Positions 11,800 to 23,593 of a stretch of DNA of 64,000 nt are shown piece by piece (the stretch's first letter is position 1; every line of letters begins with the position of its first letter). The stretch comes from Typha latifolia (lineage: Eukaryota > Streptophyta > Magnoliopsida > Poales > Typhaceae). The notes below the pieces were generated by a model, which saw nothing but the letters and a program-made list of their open reading frames with translations, was not told the DNA's origin and did not search any database. The stretch is taken from positions 12,907,096 to 12,971,095 of the forward strand of contig CM034100.1 in NCBI GenBank assembly GCA_019914945.1. The letters are read 5' to 3'. The position numbers were made by a program, and so were the translations under genes.

Positions 11800-12490
11800 G
11801 AGAGAATATAAGCGAGGGGAGGAGGGAGGGAGGGAAGGATAGACGAGGGAGAGAATAAGGTGGTGACATTGAGGAATGAAGGAAGGCAATTGAATATAAT
11901 AATAAGGAAAATTATTTTTTTATTAGAATATTCTTTTATCCTTTAATTAATGGGATGTATAAAGATTATGAGGGTATTTAGGTTATTTAGAATTAATTAC
12001 ATTTGATATAACTGAAACGATCTCTCTTTTAGGCTAAGGTTTGATCTCTTCCGATTTCTAGATCTGGACAGAATCTACCACGAAACTTTAGAAATTGATC
12101 CCGAAAGATGCCACTATAGGATCGACTTGAGATTTTGATATGTTGTTGGAAAAGAGCTTTCTAACAAATCAAGTTTTAGACGAATTGGATGTAGGGATCT
12201 TGAGATATCGTTTGATTAGTGGACAAACGTCAGGAGCTTTATCTTAGGATCCGTGGATGGAGGCATAAGATCCTAGATAATGGTGGATAGTGGTGGACCG
12301 GCATTAATGGGGTGGCACCGGTGAATTAGTGGTGGTGGAAGGGTTATGGGTGATGGAAGGATTAGGGCTAGTGTTGGATAGATTGAAAGAAAGGGGAGGA
12401 GTGGGCCACCCCTAAGGGACTAAGGTGCTTGGCCAGTCGAGGGAGGTTTGAACACACAATTCGCACTCTTTGGATGTGCGAACCTAATGC
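11800..12490. other. Intergenic DNA with LTR-like wording, no gene
   Basis: GA-rich, then AT-rich sequence, then a stretch from about 12060 that shares phrases with the LTRs in the window (AGATCTGGA near 12060 and GAGATTTTGA near 12130). It may be the decayed flank of the gypsy fragment that follows. Confidence 0.35.
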
Positions 12491-12496
12491 AGGAGT

Positions 12497-13079
12497 TCAC
12501 AACTGCGTTCGAACGGATAGTAAAGAGGCGAGCTCACTTGTGTCCGGTTGGCGCGAAAGGGCAACGGTTGCTCGATTCTCAATCCCCCTTTTGTAGACTA
12601 GTTCGTAGTCATACCCAAGGAGTTTCGTGACCCACCATTGCTGTGCTGGGGTGTACACATGTTGCTCCATCCATGAAGTAGAGTAAGCTACGCTGGTTCG
12701 TGCGGATAGTAAACCGTTGGCCAATCAAGTAGGGTCGCCATTTGGTGATGGCGTGTAGAATTGCTAGCATTTCACGCTCGTAGCTGGATAGCTGTCACGA
12801 CCGGCTTGAGAATGCCTTGCTCATATGTGCCACAGGTCTGCCCTCTTGCATCAATATTGCTCCAATGCCCTCATCTGAAGCGTCGCATTCCACCACAAAA
12901 GGCTTGCTGAAATCCGATAGTGCTAGAACCGGTGCGGTAGACATGGCTGTCTTCAATGCTTCGAAGATCTCCGTCGCCTTGCCCATCCATTGAAACCCTC
13001 CTTTTCTGAGTAAGGAGGTCAGCGGGGTAGCAATCTTGCCGTAGTTGGCAACGAATCGCCGGTAGTACCTAGTCAACAC
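12497..13079 (-). pseudogene. Gypsy RNase H remnant
   Basis: The part at 12795-13079 carries the start of the RNase H domain, VECDASDEGIGAIL followed by RPVAHMSKAFS, with the first catalytic Asp. The part at 12497-12724 carries the later MEQHVYTPAQQWWVTKLLGY and DYELVYKRGIENRA segments typical of gypsy RNase H. The two lie in separate frames with stops between them. The usual DALSR end reads VALSR. No integrase follows. Confidence 0.85.
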
Positions 13080-13117
13080 AAGGAATCCCTCAATTCCCGC
13101 TGATTAGTGGGAATCAG

Positions 13118-13726
13118 CTAGTGCACCATATTCTTGATCTTGCTTGGATAGGCTTCCACTCCTCTCGCTGAGATTATATGTCCCAAGTACTTCACTCGTA
13201 GCTCTCCCCAAAGGCACTTGCTCATCTTGACTTTTAACTGGTTTTGTTGCAAAATATTCAACACCTCACGCACATGCCGTAAGTGCTCACTCCAATTCCT
13301 GCTATATACTAGAATATCATCAAAGAAGACGAGCACGTATCGACGCAAGAGCAGGCGGAAAAGGTCATTCATCAGCCATTGGAAGGTGGCTGGTGTATTG
13401 GTGAGCCCAAATGGCATGACTCGGAACTCATAGTGGCCATCGTGAGTTCGGAACGCTGTTTTGTGGACATCTTCCGAGTCAACGCGAATTTGATGGTACC
13501 CCTCTCTTAAGTCAAGTTTGCTGAAGTAAACTGACCCTGTGAGTTCATCCAGCAACTCCTCGATCATCGGTATTGGATACCGATTTTTGACGGTGATCGC
13601 ATTCAAGGCTCGATAGTCGACGCAAAATTGCCAACTCCCATCTTTCTTCCAAACCAGTAGCACCGGTGACAAGTAGGCACTTCTACTCAGTTGAATAATC
13701 CCTTGCTCAAGCATTTCCATCACCAA
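13118..13726 (-). pseudogene. Gypsy reverse transcriptase fragment
   Basis: About 202 residues cover the palm of a Ty3/gypsy reverse transcriptase. Visible motifs are SPVLLVWKKDGSWQFCVDYR near the start, NRYPIPMIEELLDEL, FSKLDLREGYHQIRV with a catalytic Asp, MPFGLTNTPATFQWLMN and FFDDILVYS, where the active-site pair DD is kept. The frame stops in the connection region, so the protein would be inactive without the rest of pol. Confidence 0.9.
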
Positions 13727-14107
13727 TTTGTTGATCTCTTCCTTTTGGACATGCGGGTACCAATAGGGCTGAACATTTGCTGGTTGAGCCCCAGGAATGA
13801 TCTAGATGTGATGGTCCTGCCGACAGGTCGGCGGCAGTCCTCGGGGTTCCTCAAAGAGATCCTTGAATTCCTACAGCAGCTCTTGCATGTCAGTGGCTAT
13901 TTTCCTTGGTGGTGGATGTTCTAGTTCAGCAATAGCCATTTGCAATAGTAGAGCTCGATCCCCTACATAAGGAATGCCCAAAAGTGGTTGCAACATCGGT
14001 CCTTGCCGCGGTTGATTTCCATCCAGCAGCACCCTTCAACCATTCCTCCGAAATGTCAGTGTGAGGTTTAAAAAATCAAATGTTACGAGCCCCAAGCTTT
14101 GAAGCCA

Positions 14108-15179
14108 CTAGGTCCCCAAGACAATGTCGGCACCTCGCAAGACCAACGGATAAAGATCTAATGTGAAAGTTTGGCCTTGCACCTTCAATTCCACACCTCC
14201 ACAAATAAAATCCGCTCGCAATGTGGTGCCATCTCCAATCGTCACATCGAACCCTTCCGTGGGTTCCAACTTGAGCCCAATCTTCCTAAGGAGCCTCTTG
14301 TCAATGAAGTTATGGGTGGACCCGATGTCAATCAAGATTCTCACTTTGGTTTTCTTGACTACAACGTTTACCTGCAACGTCTTTGGCGCGGTTGTCCCTG
14401 AATAGGCATGGAGGGAGATTTCAACTATTATGTCCTCCATGGGTTGCTCCTCAGCTACTTCTCCTTGATGTCCAGCCACACCTTCATCTTCAGCTGCAAA
14501 CTCATCCTCCACATCCTCCAATCCATCTATTAGCATCACCAATCCCATTGGTTTAGCGCACTGATGTCCGAGTATAAACTTCTCATCACAACGAAAGCAT
14601 AGGCCTTTGGCTCTTCGTTCCTCCACTTGAGCAGGTGTGAGTGCTCGTCCTAAACTTCTAGGTGCGTACTTCACATCTTGGGATGGCTTCAAGGGTGCTC
14701 GAGGAGGCACCATTGTAGTAGTGGTCCTTGGTACGTCGGTAACATTTCCTGCTGCTATGGTTGGTTGAGCTTGATTGCGGCTTCCTTAGCTCATCCAATT
14801 CTATTTCAGGTATAACTTCATGGCTCAATGTTTGTCTTCCATGAGTACCGCATCTTCAAAGGCCTCCTTTAAAGTTCTAGGCCTTAAAGCCCTTATGTCG
14901 GCTTGTATGTCTCCCCGCAGCCCGGAGATAAAGGTGCTGCGAAGTTGCTGCGAAGTTGCTGATCCATCCATGGGGGTTGGCATTAGCTAGTTATCCTCCC
15001 AAACTCTTCTTGGTATGCCCCAACCATGGTCTTTTGCATCGTCTTTGAGAGGAGAGCATCGAAGTATTCATATCCCGACGCTCCAAATCACCGCGTGATA
15101 TTGGCGCAAAAGTTAGCCCAAGTTTCGATGGCCTCATTGGCATTGGTTGCTCGAAACCAATGAAGTGCCGCATCTTCAA
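14108..15179 (-). pseudogene. Gypsy gag C-terminus and protease remnant
   Basis: The 14108-14713 part has a zinc knuckle (KGLCFRCDEKFILGHQCAKP), then a retropepsin-like segment in which the usual active site DSGSTHNF reads DIGSTHNFID, followed by the conserved end LRGADIVLGT. The 14991-15179 part is a separate piece of gag. The Ser-to-Ile change next to the catalytic Asp and the broken frame suggest loss of function. Confidence 0.8.
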
Positions 15180-15237
15180 GGTGGAAGCTTTGAAGCGTCA
15201 CCTTATATTCTTCCGCCGTACCCTATTTCTAAATAGG

Positions 15238-16296
15238 CCTTCTCCTTAGCTGTTCTGATGGAGTCCAAGTTGGATCAACTGAACCAGATCCGCAAGTACG
15301 AGAGAAGAAAGGCAACCCAAACCCACGACCCACTAGAGACGACATCTACCCCGACTCAGACTACACCAATGGCTCAGCCTAACTGACAGATGATCACGCG
15401 CCGCTTTGTACCCAACGACTTGGAAGAGCGCTGAAAAAAATGCTTGTGTTTTTACTGTGATGACCGATTTACCCCCAGTCATAAATGCAAGCGCTAGCCA
15501 GCCCACATCATGTTCCTAGGCAGACTCGAAGAAGACGAACCTGAATCTACTAATTGGCATGAAAAGTTATATGAGTACAAGGATGCGAAAGACTAGTCAC
15601 CTTGAGGACAAGGTGTCAGAAGCGTGGTGGATTGTTACGATCCGACCACATGGGTTAAGTCGAGTCAAGTCGAGTCGAGTCAAATTAGTTACTTAGCTTT
15701 ATCTTTCTATTTTAAATTTCAAATAAATCGGATAATCTGCTTGTGGATCCAATCCGCTAGAGATTAGTTATTTAGTTTTATCTTTCTATATTAAATTTTA
15801 AATAAATCGGATAATCTGCATGTGGATCCGATCTGTTAGGGATATTACTCCTATAAATAAGGGTGAACATGAGTTATAAGGATTAAGAGAAATCTGAGTT
15901 TAGCCAATTATTATTCTCGTCCTTATCTTTTTACATTAATCGTTAGATTGTCTTTATCTTCATAGGAGTAGATCATAACCGTAGATCTCATTCAAGCATC
16001 CAAACCCTAGCCACCTCCTACCTCTAGCAGCCACCCTACTACACGGCCGTTCACCACCACCCTTGGTCGTCCACCACCACCCTTGGCCGTCCACCACCCT
16101 TTGACGACCACCATAACGTCAGATATTACCGTTCTGCCCTCCCTGACGTATCTTCACTATTTTATTTTTATATTTTCATCTCGACCTCCGATTTAGGTGA
16201 AACTAGAGCCATTAGAACCCTAACTCACGAGGCTACCTCCACCTAAATTTTTATAATCATCCTATGGGCAAATCGTTCCAGATTTGGTCCGTAACA
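15238..16296 (+). mobile_element. 3' end of a plus-strand LTR element: gag remnant plus LTR
   Basis: A degraded gag (zinc knuckle KKCLCFYCDDRFTPSHKCKR at about 15437-15496, then a stop) is followed by CTTGAGGACAAGGT and GCGTGGTGGAT, a typical polypurine-tract region. The LTR at 15633-16296 starts TGTTACGATCC and ends CCGTAACA. It is the same family, in opposite orientation, as the LTRs at 6121 and 8081. The 5' part of the element is missing. Confidence 0.8.
15685..15842. repeat. 79-bp tandem duplication inside an LTR
   Basis: Two 79-bp units (15685-15763 and 15764-15842) both start TTAGTTA and contain AAATAAATCGGATAATCTGC. The related LTRs at 6121 and 8081 hold one unit, so this is a private duplication. 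Confidence 0.85.
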
Positions 16297-18420
16297 TATA
16301 CATTGATGTTCTAAGCCTATTTGAGCAACGTTAAATAAAACTTATCCGAGAGCTCCAAAAAATATTCAAAATGAATTTTGTACTTAGCCTTTTGCAACGG
16401 GTTCTAATATGTTAAAAATTATTATTAGATTAGGGTTGAAAAGTAGCCTACTTGTTGTTGAGGAGTATAAATAGGAACTACTTGGTTGAAGAGGACAAAT
16501 AACTCCTAAGACTATCGTGATGGCTTGAAGAGCTTTGGAGAGAAGAGAGGAGTTGGGTAGTGGGTGGCCATTAATGTCCTGCCTTCTTGGAATCCCACTA
16601 GATTAAAGATTGCTGTTAATCAAGCTTGGCACATTTATATTTAACTAACCTGATTCATGCCTAAATTGGGCCGAGTTCTAGGCTTAATTAAGCTCTAGAT
16701 ATTTCCACCTTTCCATTATTTTGAGGCTCCCAGAGATAAACATCCCTTTGTTAAAAACACACTATGTTTTATTTTTATTATCATTTATATTTTACCGTGG
16801 AAATTTATTATTCGACCTTAATCAATGTCTCAAAAATATTTTGAGTTAATTTTAACCTAACAATAGTTGATGGAAGAGAGAAAATGCTGCTACTTTTGAA
16901 AATAGAGAACTAAGAGAGTTGTCAATTTAATCTTAAAATTTTGTACTCCATGTTTTATCCCAACATTAAATAATTTACTCAAAGGATATTAAAGTTATTT
17001 TACATTTATACTGAGTCTAACCCATCTATCTATGTAGTAACCCTTCAACAAGAAAACTATTATACGTGTGATTTAAGGCAGTAAAAGTTGTAAACGAATA
17101 ATAACTATAATGATAGTGTGTCAATAACAATAAAGACAAACATCATGTGTTTCTATAGACCTTTCTAGATACTGATTCAATGGCAAGCCAAAAAGTGTGA
17201 ACCTCAGTGGTGTACATGGACAAAATTTTGGTTTGAGATTATTAAGTATAGTACTGCTCATTGGTGGTATAGGAAAGGTGAGAATTTATTAGCAAGAGAT
17301 ATATTGATTAAAAATAGCGTGGTTTGGTATTCAAAAGCAAAAGGAGTTTGAATTTGCTGACTGTTGGGTTCTATCTGCATTTAAACCTGAATATATGCTG
17401 AATAAGAAAGAAGCATACGTTAGCCAATACTCATGTGAAGAACGAGTTTGCCTAGGAAACAGTGTATTACTTCGGGGAAAGTAATTGCTGCTAGTTAACT
17501 TAACTAGTTAACTAGTTAAGTCATATATATATATATAATTATTGGATCGGATATTAATATAGTTAGAGGTAGGATCATTAGATTATTAGTTCAACAAGTG
17601 GTTTACTCGATCAGATTGCTGAATAATTTTAAAAATAAAAAATATCTGTAAAAATAGTATAATTGTATGTATATCCCTCAAAAAAATATTATTTATAACG
17701 ATACAGCTATATTTACTTTTAAATTAAGTTATTTAATATAAAAAGATAAAAATAATATTAACTAAGAAAAAAAATAAAAATATTTTTGTCTCTATACATT
17801 TAAATTGTTCAAATTTCAATGATAGTTTATTCTAAGCAGTGTTTACCCAAAAATTAAGGATTTTAAACTATATATGTGCAAAATTTTATATTTTAAGAAA
17901 TATATATATAAATATTAACACACACAAGCAAATAAGAAACTTTTTATAAATATATGTGAAAAAAGAATTAATTTAGAAATAACATATATGTTATAAAGTA
18001 TAAACTAAACATTTTAAAATTTTAGGACGAAAATATTATTAGGACGTAGAATAGAATAAATAAATATTATGAATAATTATGTATCTTTCCCAAAACAATT
18101 GAACGTTAGTCTATATTTACCTATTCGATTGCTTATCCGGTCGTACCGAACCTATTTGGTATTTAGTTCACGTCTAATCACCAGGTCTTCGTTTTGATAA
18201 TTATCTTTTTAACGTTATCATGAATGACGCCTAGTCATAGGCAATATAAGAAACTAGAAGTTGTACAATAATCTAGAAGCATGTAAATTGAATGAATTTG
18301 CTTTTAGGAGCTCAAAAGGTTCAATGCACCAGCAAGTCATGACAAATTAAAGATAAGTTGCTTCAAAGTGCTAAACCTACGAGTCAATAATCTACTGGTC
18401 TTCCTAATCTGCCTTTGCTA
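16297..18420. other. AT-rich intergenic DNA, no gene seen
   Basis: Long AT-rich stretch with many stops on both strands. About 17180-17360 is somewhat more coding-like but too short and broken to name. Confidence 0.5.
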
Positions 18421-18422
18421 CT

Positions 18423-18428
18423 TATAAA
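18423..18428 (+). promoter_or_regulatory. TATA box of the proline-rich peptide gene
   Basis: TATAAA lies 80 bp before the chosen ATG. It also argues against the in-frame ATG at 18415, which would lie upstream of the transcript start. Confidence 0.65.
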
Positions 18429-18507
18429 GGCAAGCTCAATATATTTTTCTCACATCAAGGTCTTACTTTTGAGTTTTTACTCTCTATCCACCAATTCTCT
18501 TTCTCAA

Positions 18508-18750
18508 ATGCATCCACCACCACCGGGGCCACCGCCTCCGGGGCCTCCCGGGCCGCCCGGACCTCCCGGACCTCCCCCGCCTCCTGGCCCTGGTCCATTT
18601 GATCCTCCTCCGGGGCCACCGCCCGGCCCTCCGGCGCCACCTGGTCCGCCGCACGCCCCTCACCACCCTCATAGTCCACCAGGTCCTCCTTTCGGCCCGC
18701 CGCACCATCCTCATGGCCCACCTGGCCCTCGTTTCCCACCACCTCCATGA
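18508..18750 (+). CDS. Small Pro/Gly-rich peptide (80 aa)
   Basis: The frame encodes MHPPPPGPPPPGPPGPP and then collagen-like PPGP and PGPPGP repeats, ending in a His-rich part (PPHAPHHPHSPPGPPFGPPH) and FPPPP before TGA. I chose the ATG at 18508 because the upstream ATG at 18415 precedes the TATA box. The gene looks complete: TATA at 18423, short leader, intronless frame, AATAAA at 18972. There is no signal peptide from this start, no extensin-type SPPPP Tyr motif and no cysteine. GC content is far above its AT-rich surroundings, as expected from Pro and Gly codons. I do not recognise a named family; function unknown. A low-complexity chance frame is the alternative, but the promoter and polyadenylation context favours a gene. 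Confidence 0.6.
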   Translation: MHPPPPGPPPPGPPGPPGPPGPPPPPGPGPFDPPPGPPPGPPAPPGPPHAPHHPHSPPGPPFGPPHHPHGPPGPRFPPPP

Positions 18751-18971
18751 TGCGCGTCTGGTTTTTTCTATGAAACTAGTTAAGTATCTGGTTAAGCTAT
18801 ATGCCAGGTAAATTAATACCTCTGTCCTATTTATATACCAAATGTTGTATTTTTGGTATGTAAGTGAGAGTAATAGTGTGCTAGTGAATGGTGTTGCTTA
18901 GGCCTGAGGCTTGAGGCTTGACTTGTTTATCTGAAGTATTTATAAATAATATGGCTGTTGTAATGAAATAC

Positions 18972-18977
18972 AATAAA
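18972..18977 (+). promoter_or_regulatory. Polyadenylation signal
   Basis: AATAAA about 220 nt after the stop of the proline-rich peptide gene, in a T-rich context. Confidence 0.5.
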
Positions 18978-19226
18978 ATGAGCTTTTGAGAGTTGCTATC
19001 TGTAATCTTTAGATGGAAATGTATATGTGATAATTGTTTAGTATAAGTTTACTTAGAACTTATTATCTTTTTCTATACATACTTCCTAATTTTCTTTTCA
19101 CCACACATACCACTTCGATCCAAAGTATTTTTCAAGTTCAGATCTGTATAATTTTTTTTCTTAGTTCAAATAAATATATTTTAATATTTATTTTTAATTT
19201 AGAAGTTTATATAATAAATAAATTTT

Positions 19227-19229
19227 TTA

Positions 19230-19260
<31 letters not shown>

Positions 19261-19262
19261 TA
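19227..19262. repeat. (TA)n microsatellite
   Basis: A TA-dinucleotide run interrupted by one G, in AT-rich DNA. Confidence 0.85.
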
Positions 19263-19966
19263 TAATAATTTTAGAGGATCTAAGGAGAAACTATACTAAT
19301 TGTTTTTCATTTTACTTTTACCGCTAGATGTATATGGTTGGCAGAAAAAGGCTACAACTTCACTCCATGAATTTCTTCCAATTAATCTAAATTGGTTCCT
19401 TCCTATCCTATCATACGTATAGAGAGAACGGCAGAAAAATGAGGACAGTGGAACATTAAAAAAATAATCCTTTTGTCTTTGTGTTACATGAACAGATGAG
19501 AAAAGGAGAAAAAAAATTTTAAACCTAGATTATTTGCTCATAATCATAAGCTCAAACAAATACTAGCCCTTGTAAATACATATGCTGGATGAGTAAATTA
19601 ACTCACCCAGAAACTAAATTCTGCGTATAGCACTCATGTGGAATCTGCTAAATACCACCGTTCGTTGCCTCAAAGCTCACTCGAACTCAAACTCAAATTT
19701 CTTAGGTTGAAACCAACCAGAACCCGAACCAAAGCCCATTCAATTGAGATAGGGTTTGCACTTTCCAAACCTAGTCCAGTCCAAAACTCATAGCCCAAGT
19801 TTGACTAGTCAGTCCGACCCTCAAAATTATACCCAACTTGAAAAAAATTTATAATCTTCTCTTATGTGGTCACCTTCTATCCATCTTCAACTTCTCCCTC
19901 TTTCCCATTAATCCTCCTTACCATTGTCATTGATCTCCTTTTCTTTTGTTGCTACTATGGCCTCCT

Positions 19967-20448
19967 TAGACACGATCAAATAGCCCGGCCCGCCCGTGCC
20001 CGGCTCGGTTTAGGCCCTGCTCGGCCCGAGCCCGAACTACCCATGGGCGGCACGGGCCAACCCTTTGCCCACCCGACCCAGCCCGAAAGCCCGCCCGTTT
20101 GACCCGTAACTAGGCCCGCACGTCTGTTATAGTGCTTTGCCCGTTTTGCTACAGTAAATTTTTTTTGGTATTATACCATTTTGCATTATTTTAAGCAGAA
20201 CTTTAAAAAATTTTAATTTATTTTAAGTTTTTTTAAATAGAGGAATATAAATATTTTTTTTAAAAATAAACTAATAGTTAAAAAAATTTTAAAAGTAGCT
20301 GAAATATGGGTTGGGCCGAGTGATTGGTGGGTCGGGCCGGTCCGGCCTAATCGGCTAGCCCGATCTCTCACGGGCCGACGGGCCATAACGAGCTAGACTA
20401 TTCTAGTCCGGTCCGAACCCGGCCCGGCCCACCCGATTATCATGTCTA
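19967..20448. mobile_element. Non-autonomous hAT-like element, GC-rich ends
   Basis: Left end TAGACACGAT, right end ATCATGTCTA, with subterminal CCCGGCCC/GGGCCGG words. The 8-bp flanks GGCCTCCT (19959-19966) and GGCCTTGT (20449-20456) agree at six positions. The homologous place in duplication copy 2, near 41980, reads straight across without the element, which gives an empty-site comparison. Confidence 0.85.
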
Positions 20449-20456
20449 GGCCTTGT

Positions 20457-21140
20457 AGATCTCTCTTCCTCCACTACCACTACCTCCATTTCTTTTCCTC
20501 CTCCAAGTTCTGACATTGGTACTCCATCGATCTTATTGTCGCTAGCCAAGATTTAGGTAAACTTTGGGCTTGGGTTCCCTAGTCTAGAGCCCGACTCATG
20601 AGCACCTCTTAATTAGATGGGATTTAAATTTTGAACTAATAATCTTTGTCATAATTAAGGTAGAATCAAAATCACTTTTGTGCTAGTAATTGGGTACATC
20701 AACAGTGTTTTCTTCTCTTCCTTCAAGTCAGCCAATTTGAAATTACCATGCAATCCAATGAGATTGTGTCCGTATTCTTAAGGGCATGCACCACATTAAC
20801 AATCTAAAACTTCTACTTATACCATATTAGATAGTGAATTGATCAGAAAGTTTGACATTTCCATATATAATCACATTTTTATTCATATGAGCTTATATAA
20901 GTTGGAAACATATGAATATATTGCTGTCTACAAATGCAATATAGTAAGGACAAAAGCATATACTTCAGCACAAGTAATTGTATATATGTACATACATATC
21001 GATATGTAAATTGAGGCGCCCTCAACTCAATTCGAACGCACATTAAACCGATTAATCTAAATATTGGTGTTCATCCTGACAGCCCAACTAAGATTCTCTT
21101 GCATTGCCCAGCTCAGTCCAACATATCAATAACTTGATTC
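20457..21140. other. 3' flank of the first receptor kinase gene
   Basis: No gene. AT-rich DNA homologous in patches to 42070-42766. A minus-strand AATAAAA at about 20877-20883 could serve as polyadenylation signal for the gene ending at 21141. Confidence 0.4.
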
Positions 21141-23428
21141 TTATACTTCATTAAAAATCCTGGTACTATCATGACCAATAGAGGACACGAAAGGTTTGGG
21201 GGGCATCTGCAAGCTTTGCAAGTCACCCATCAGCATCTGCATTACTCTTGTCATGGATGGTCTCTCTGTTGGATTCCATTGTATGCACCACAATGCCACA
21301 ATGGCAAGTTTCTTTGCAATCTCTGACTCACTTTCTGTCATCGCTATTTCCAAGCCCAGATCTTGCCCATTAACTAACTGGTCATAGACCCACTCTGGAA
21401 AATAAATCTGATTCTGACTCTCGATTTCTGGATCAGCATTCTTTCTCCCACCCACCATTTCTAGCACCAACATTCCAAAGCTATAAACATCTGACTTGTA
21501 AGACACTGTCCCGAAGTTTCTGGAGTACATCTCTGGTGCAATGTAGCCCATTGTTCCCCTAGCTGCAGTCATCGTAACAATGCTCTGATCCCTTGAGCAT
21601 AGCTTTGCGAGACCGAAATCAGAAATCTTTGGATTCAAGTCGTAGTCCAACAAAATATTATGGGGCTTGATGTCGAAGTGCAAAATGCGTTGATTGCAAC
21701 CTTGGTGCAAGTACTCGATTCCTCGAGCAATTCCAAATGCTATCTGCTGCAATTTTTGCATCCTTAATGCTCCACGAAGGCCATTAGAATCTCTGGAGAA
21801 GATGTACTTCTCTAACGACTCGTTGGACATGAACTCGTATATTAGTGCATGAGTTGTTCCTTCTGAACAAAAACCCAGGAGACGAACCACATTGACATGG
21901 TGAATTCTCCCAATGGTCGCCACCTCGTTGATGAATTCTTCGCCATCCCCTTTGGATCTCTCAAGCATCTTAACTGCGACGGGCACTCCATTCAGTAATT
22001 CGCCTTTGTAAACACTCCCAAATCCACCTTGGCCCAACTTATTTTTGAATCTTTTGGTCATCTTCTTGACTTCTGAGAAGGTGTATCTGGTGGGCTTAGT
22101 GATTGTGTATGTCGAGAGGAATTTTTCCACCTTCAGACGTGTTTCTCTCTCTTTGTCTGATTTTTTATAGAGATAGAGAGGAATAATCACCAACAGCAAA
22201 AGTAGGACCAAGGCAGAAGCAGATGTTGCTTAAAGTGAAAGAAGGAAAAGTTAGAACATCTTTTAAACTGTCATGCGAATTAAACTCTCTTACATGAGGA
22301 GAAAAAGAGAAAAATTATCGTATCTTCACTAATTAGCTTAATGTGCAGAAGGGAGAAGTTCTAAATGCGTAAACTTATCTATATAAGTGTTCAATCAATT
22401 ATTGTCCTTCAATTCAAATCGTATGCTTTGAAGTGCACAAGGATTTACCTGTGATGAGCTTGACATGTGAACCTGCAAAATTCAATTATGAAAAAAAGTC
22501 AGTCTCAGAGGGTTGCCCAAGTATACAATTTGTTCACTTATATGAATATCCGGTAGTCATGTAAGAACAAGGAAAATAATTACAATTTAGTACATGACAG
22601 ATATGCTTAAGAAGCTGAGGTAGTATGCTTAATTAGATAGGAATTGACAGTTAAGATCAAATTGAAAAGGTTACCATGAATACGATGCCTGCAGAATGTT
22701 TGGTTCGTTGCAGAACTAAAACCGCAATCCTTTCCTGCTGCTTCACAGGCGTTGCATTGATCTGTGATGGGAGGAACTGACCAGAAGAGGAACGCTTCGT
22801 GATATTTGACGAAATCATTCACTACTTCTTCGAACCGTTCGAAACCATAATAGTAAGGTGCAGTGGGCAATGTAAGACTATTTGAAACCATCACACAATC
22901 CGAAGGGATTTCGTTCATCAGCACATATCTATCCACCACATAAATGAACTGGTCTTCTTCACTGCTCAGGCAAGAGATGGGGCCAGTAATTTCCGCATAT
23001 TCACCGCTTGTGTTGACTTCTCTTGGGCATCCCACCAAGCTAATAGTGTAAGTGTCCACAGGATGATACACCAAGGTTGAAAGATTGGTGGATCTAAGGT
23101 TTTGAAGCGGACACCGTGCCCACGAGTCCCCAAACTTGATAGTGATTCCGCCATAAACGTAGTCGATATTAGTCACACTGCAGGAGCCTAACTGTGGTAG
23201 GACTAGGACGGTATCGTCCCCCGAACACGAGAGCTCCATGCCTGGAGCACCACAGGATGGAGGACTCGATTCAAGTCGGTAAGGGAATCGGATCTCGACG
23301 CCACCTCGTCCGCATCTCGACGGCGGGCAATTCTTGAAGAAGTCTTCGTCGTCATTTCCTACTGCTGTACTCTTGCTTCCGGCACAGAAGAATAGAAACA
23401 ACAGTATACTGGCGAGTACTTTGAACAT
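21141..23428 (-). CDS. LRK10L-type receptor kinase, clade 1 (621 aa)
   Basis: Three exons: 22675-23428, a 24-nt micro-exon 22449-22472, and 21141-22228; all introns are GT-AG with phase 1 junctions, giving 621 residues in frame. Residues 1-22 are a signal peptide (MFKVLASILLFLFFCAGSKS). Then a GUB_WAK_bind ectodomain (CPPSRCGRGGVEIRFPYRL) and a C-terminal CNACEAAGKDCGF motif. A transmembrane helix lies at about 261-280. The kinase has GQGGFG at 325-330, VAVK Lys at 346, alpha-C Glu near 361, HFD with Asp about 445, DFG about 463 and APE. Phe replaces Arg in HRD, so it is a non-RD kinase. Family knowledge: LRK10L proteins are plasma-membrane kinases linked to defence (wheat Lr10). Ligand unknown. 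I took MFKV as start because the paralogue at 45322 starts there; an ATG 28 codons upstream is the alternative. Confidence 0.92.
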
Positions 23429-23593
23429 TGTGATGCAAGTCTCTGAAAGAGGAATGCAGCGGATTTGCAGGTAGAGGGAGAGTATTATGTTTGGAGGAAG
23501 GGATGACCACAACTCCTCGTCTCATCTGCTACTTTGATTCGTTGGTCAAAAATTAAAAGAATTGTCCTCTCCCTTAACAAAACTCTTGGCATC

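Larger units (their letters stand above)
12497..15220 (-). mobile_element. Decayed Ty3/gypsy retrotransposon fragment (gag-PR-RT-RNase H)
   Basis: Reading leftward the order is gag, protease, reverse transcriptase, RNase H, the gypsy order. Integrase and both LTRs are missing. The coding frame is interrupted several times (gaps at 13080-13117, 13727-14107 and 14714-14990 contain stops or frameshifts). Its zinc-knuckle sequence differs from that of the plus-strand fragment at 15238-15597, so these are different families meeting near 15.2 kb. Confidence 0.88.

Noticed and set aside
11409..11889. Four overlapping Ala/Arg-rich frames
   Set aside because: Produced by the degenerate minisatellite; no consistent product in any one frame.
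18455..18748. Antisense frames opposite the proline-rich peptide
   Set aside because: Mirror translations of the CCN-rich repeat; no promoter on that strand.
22607..22674. Reading exon 1 of the first receptor gene through to the stop at 22607
   Set aside because: CATG/GTAACC is a good donor, and the micro-exon and kinase exon follow in phase; read-through would be intron retention only.
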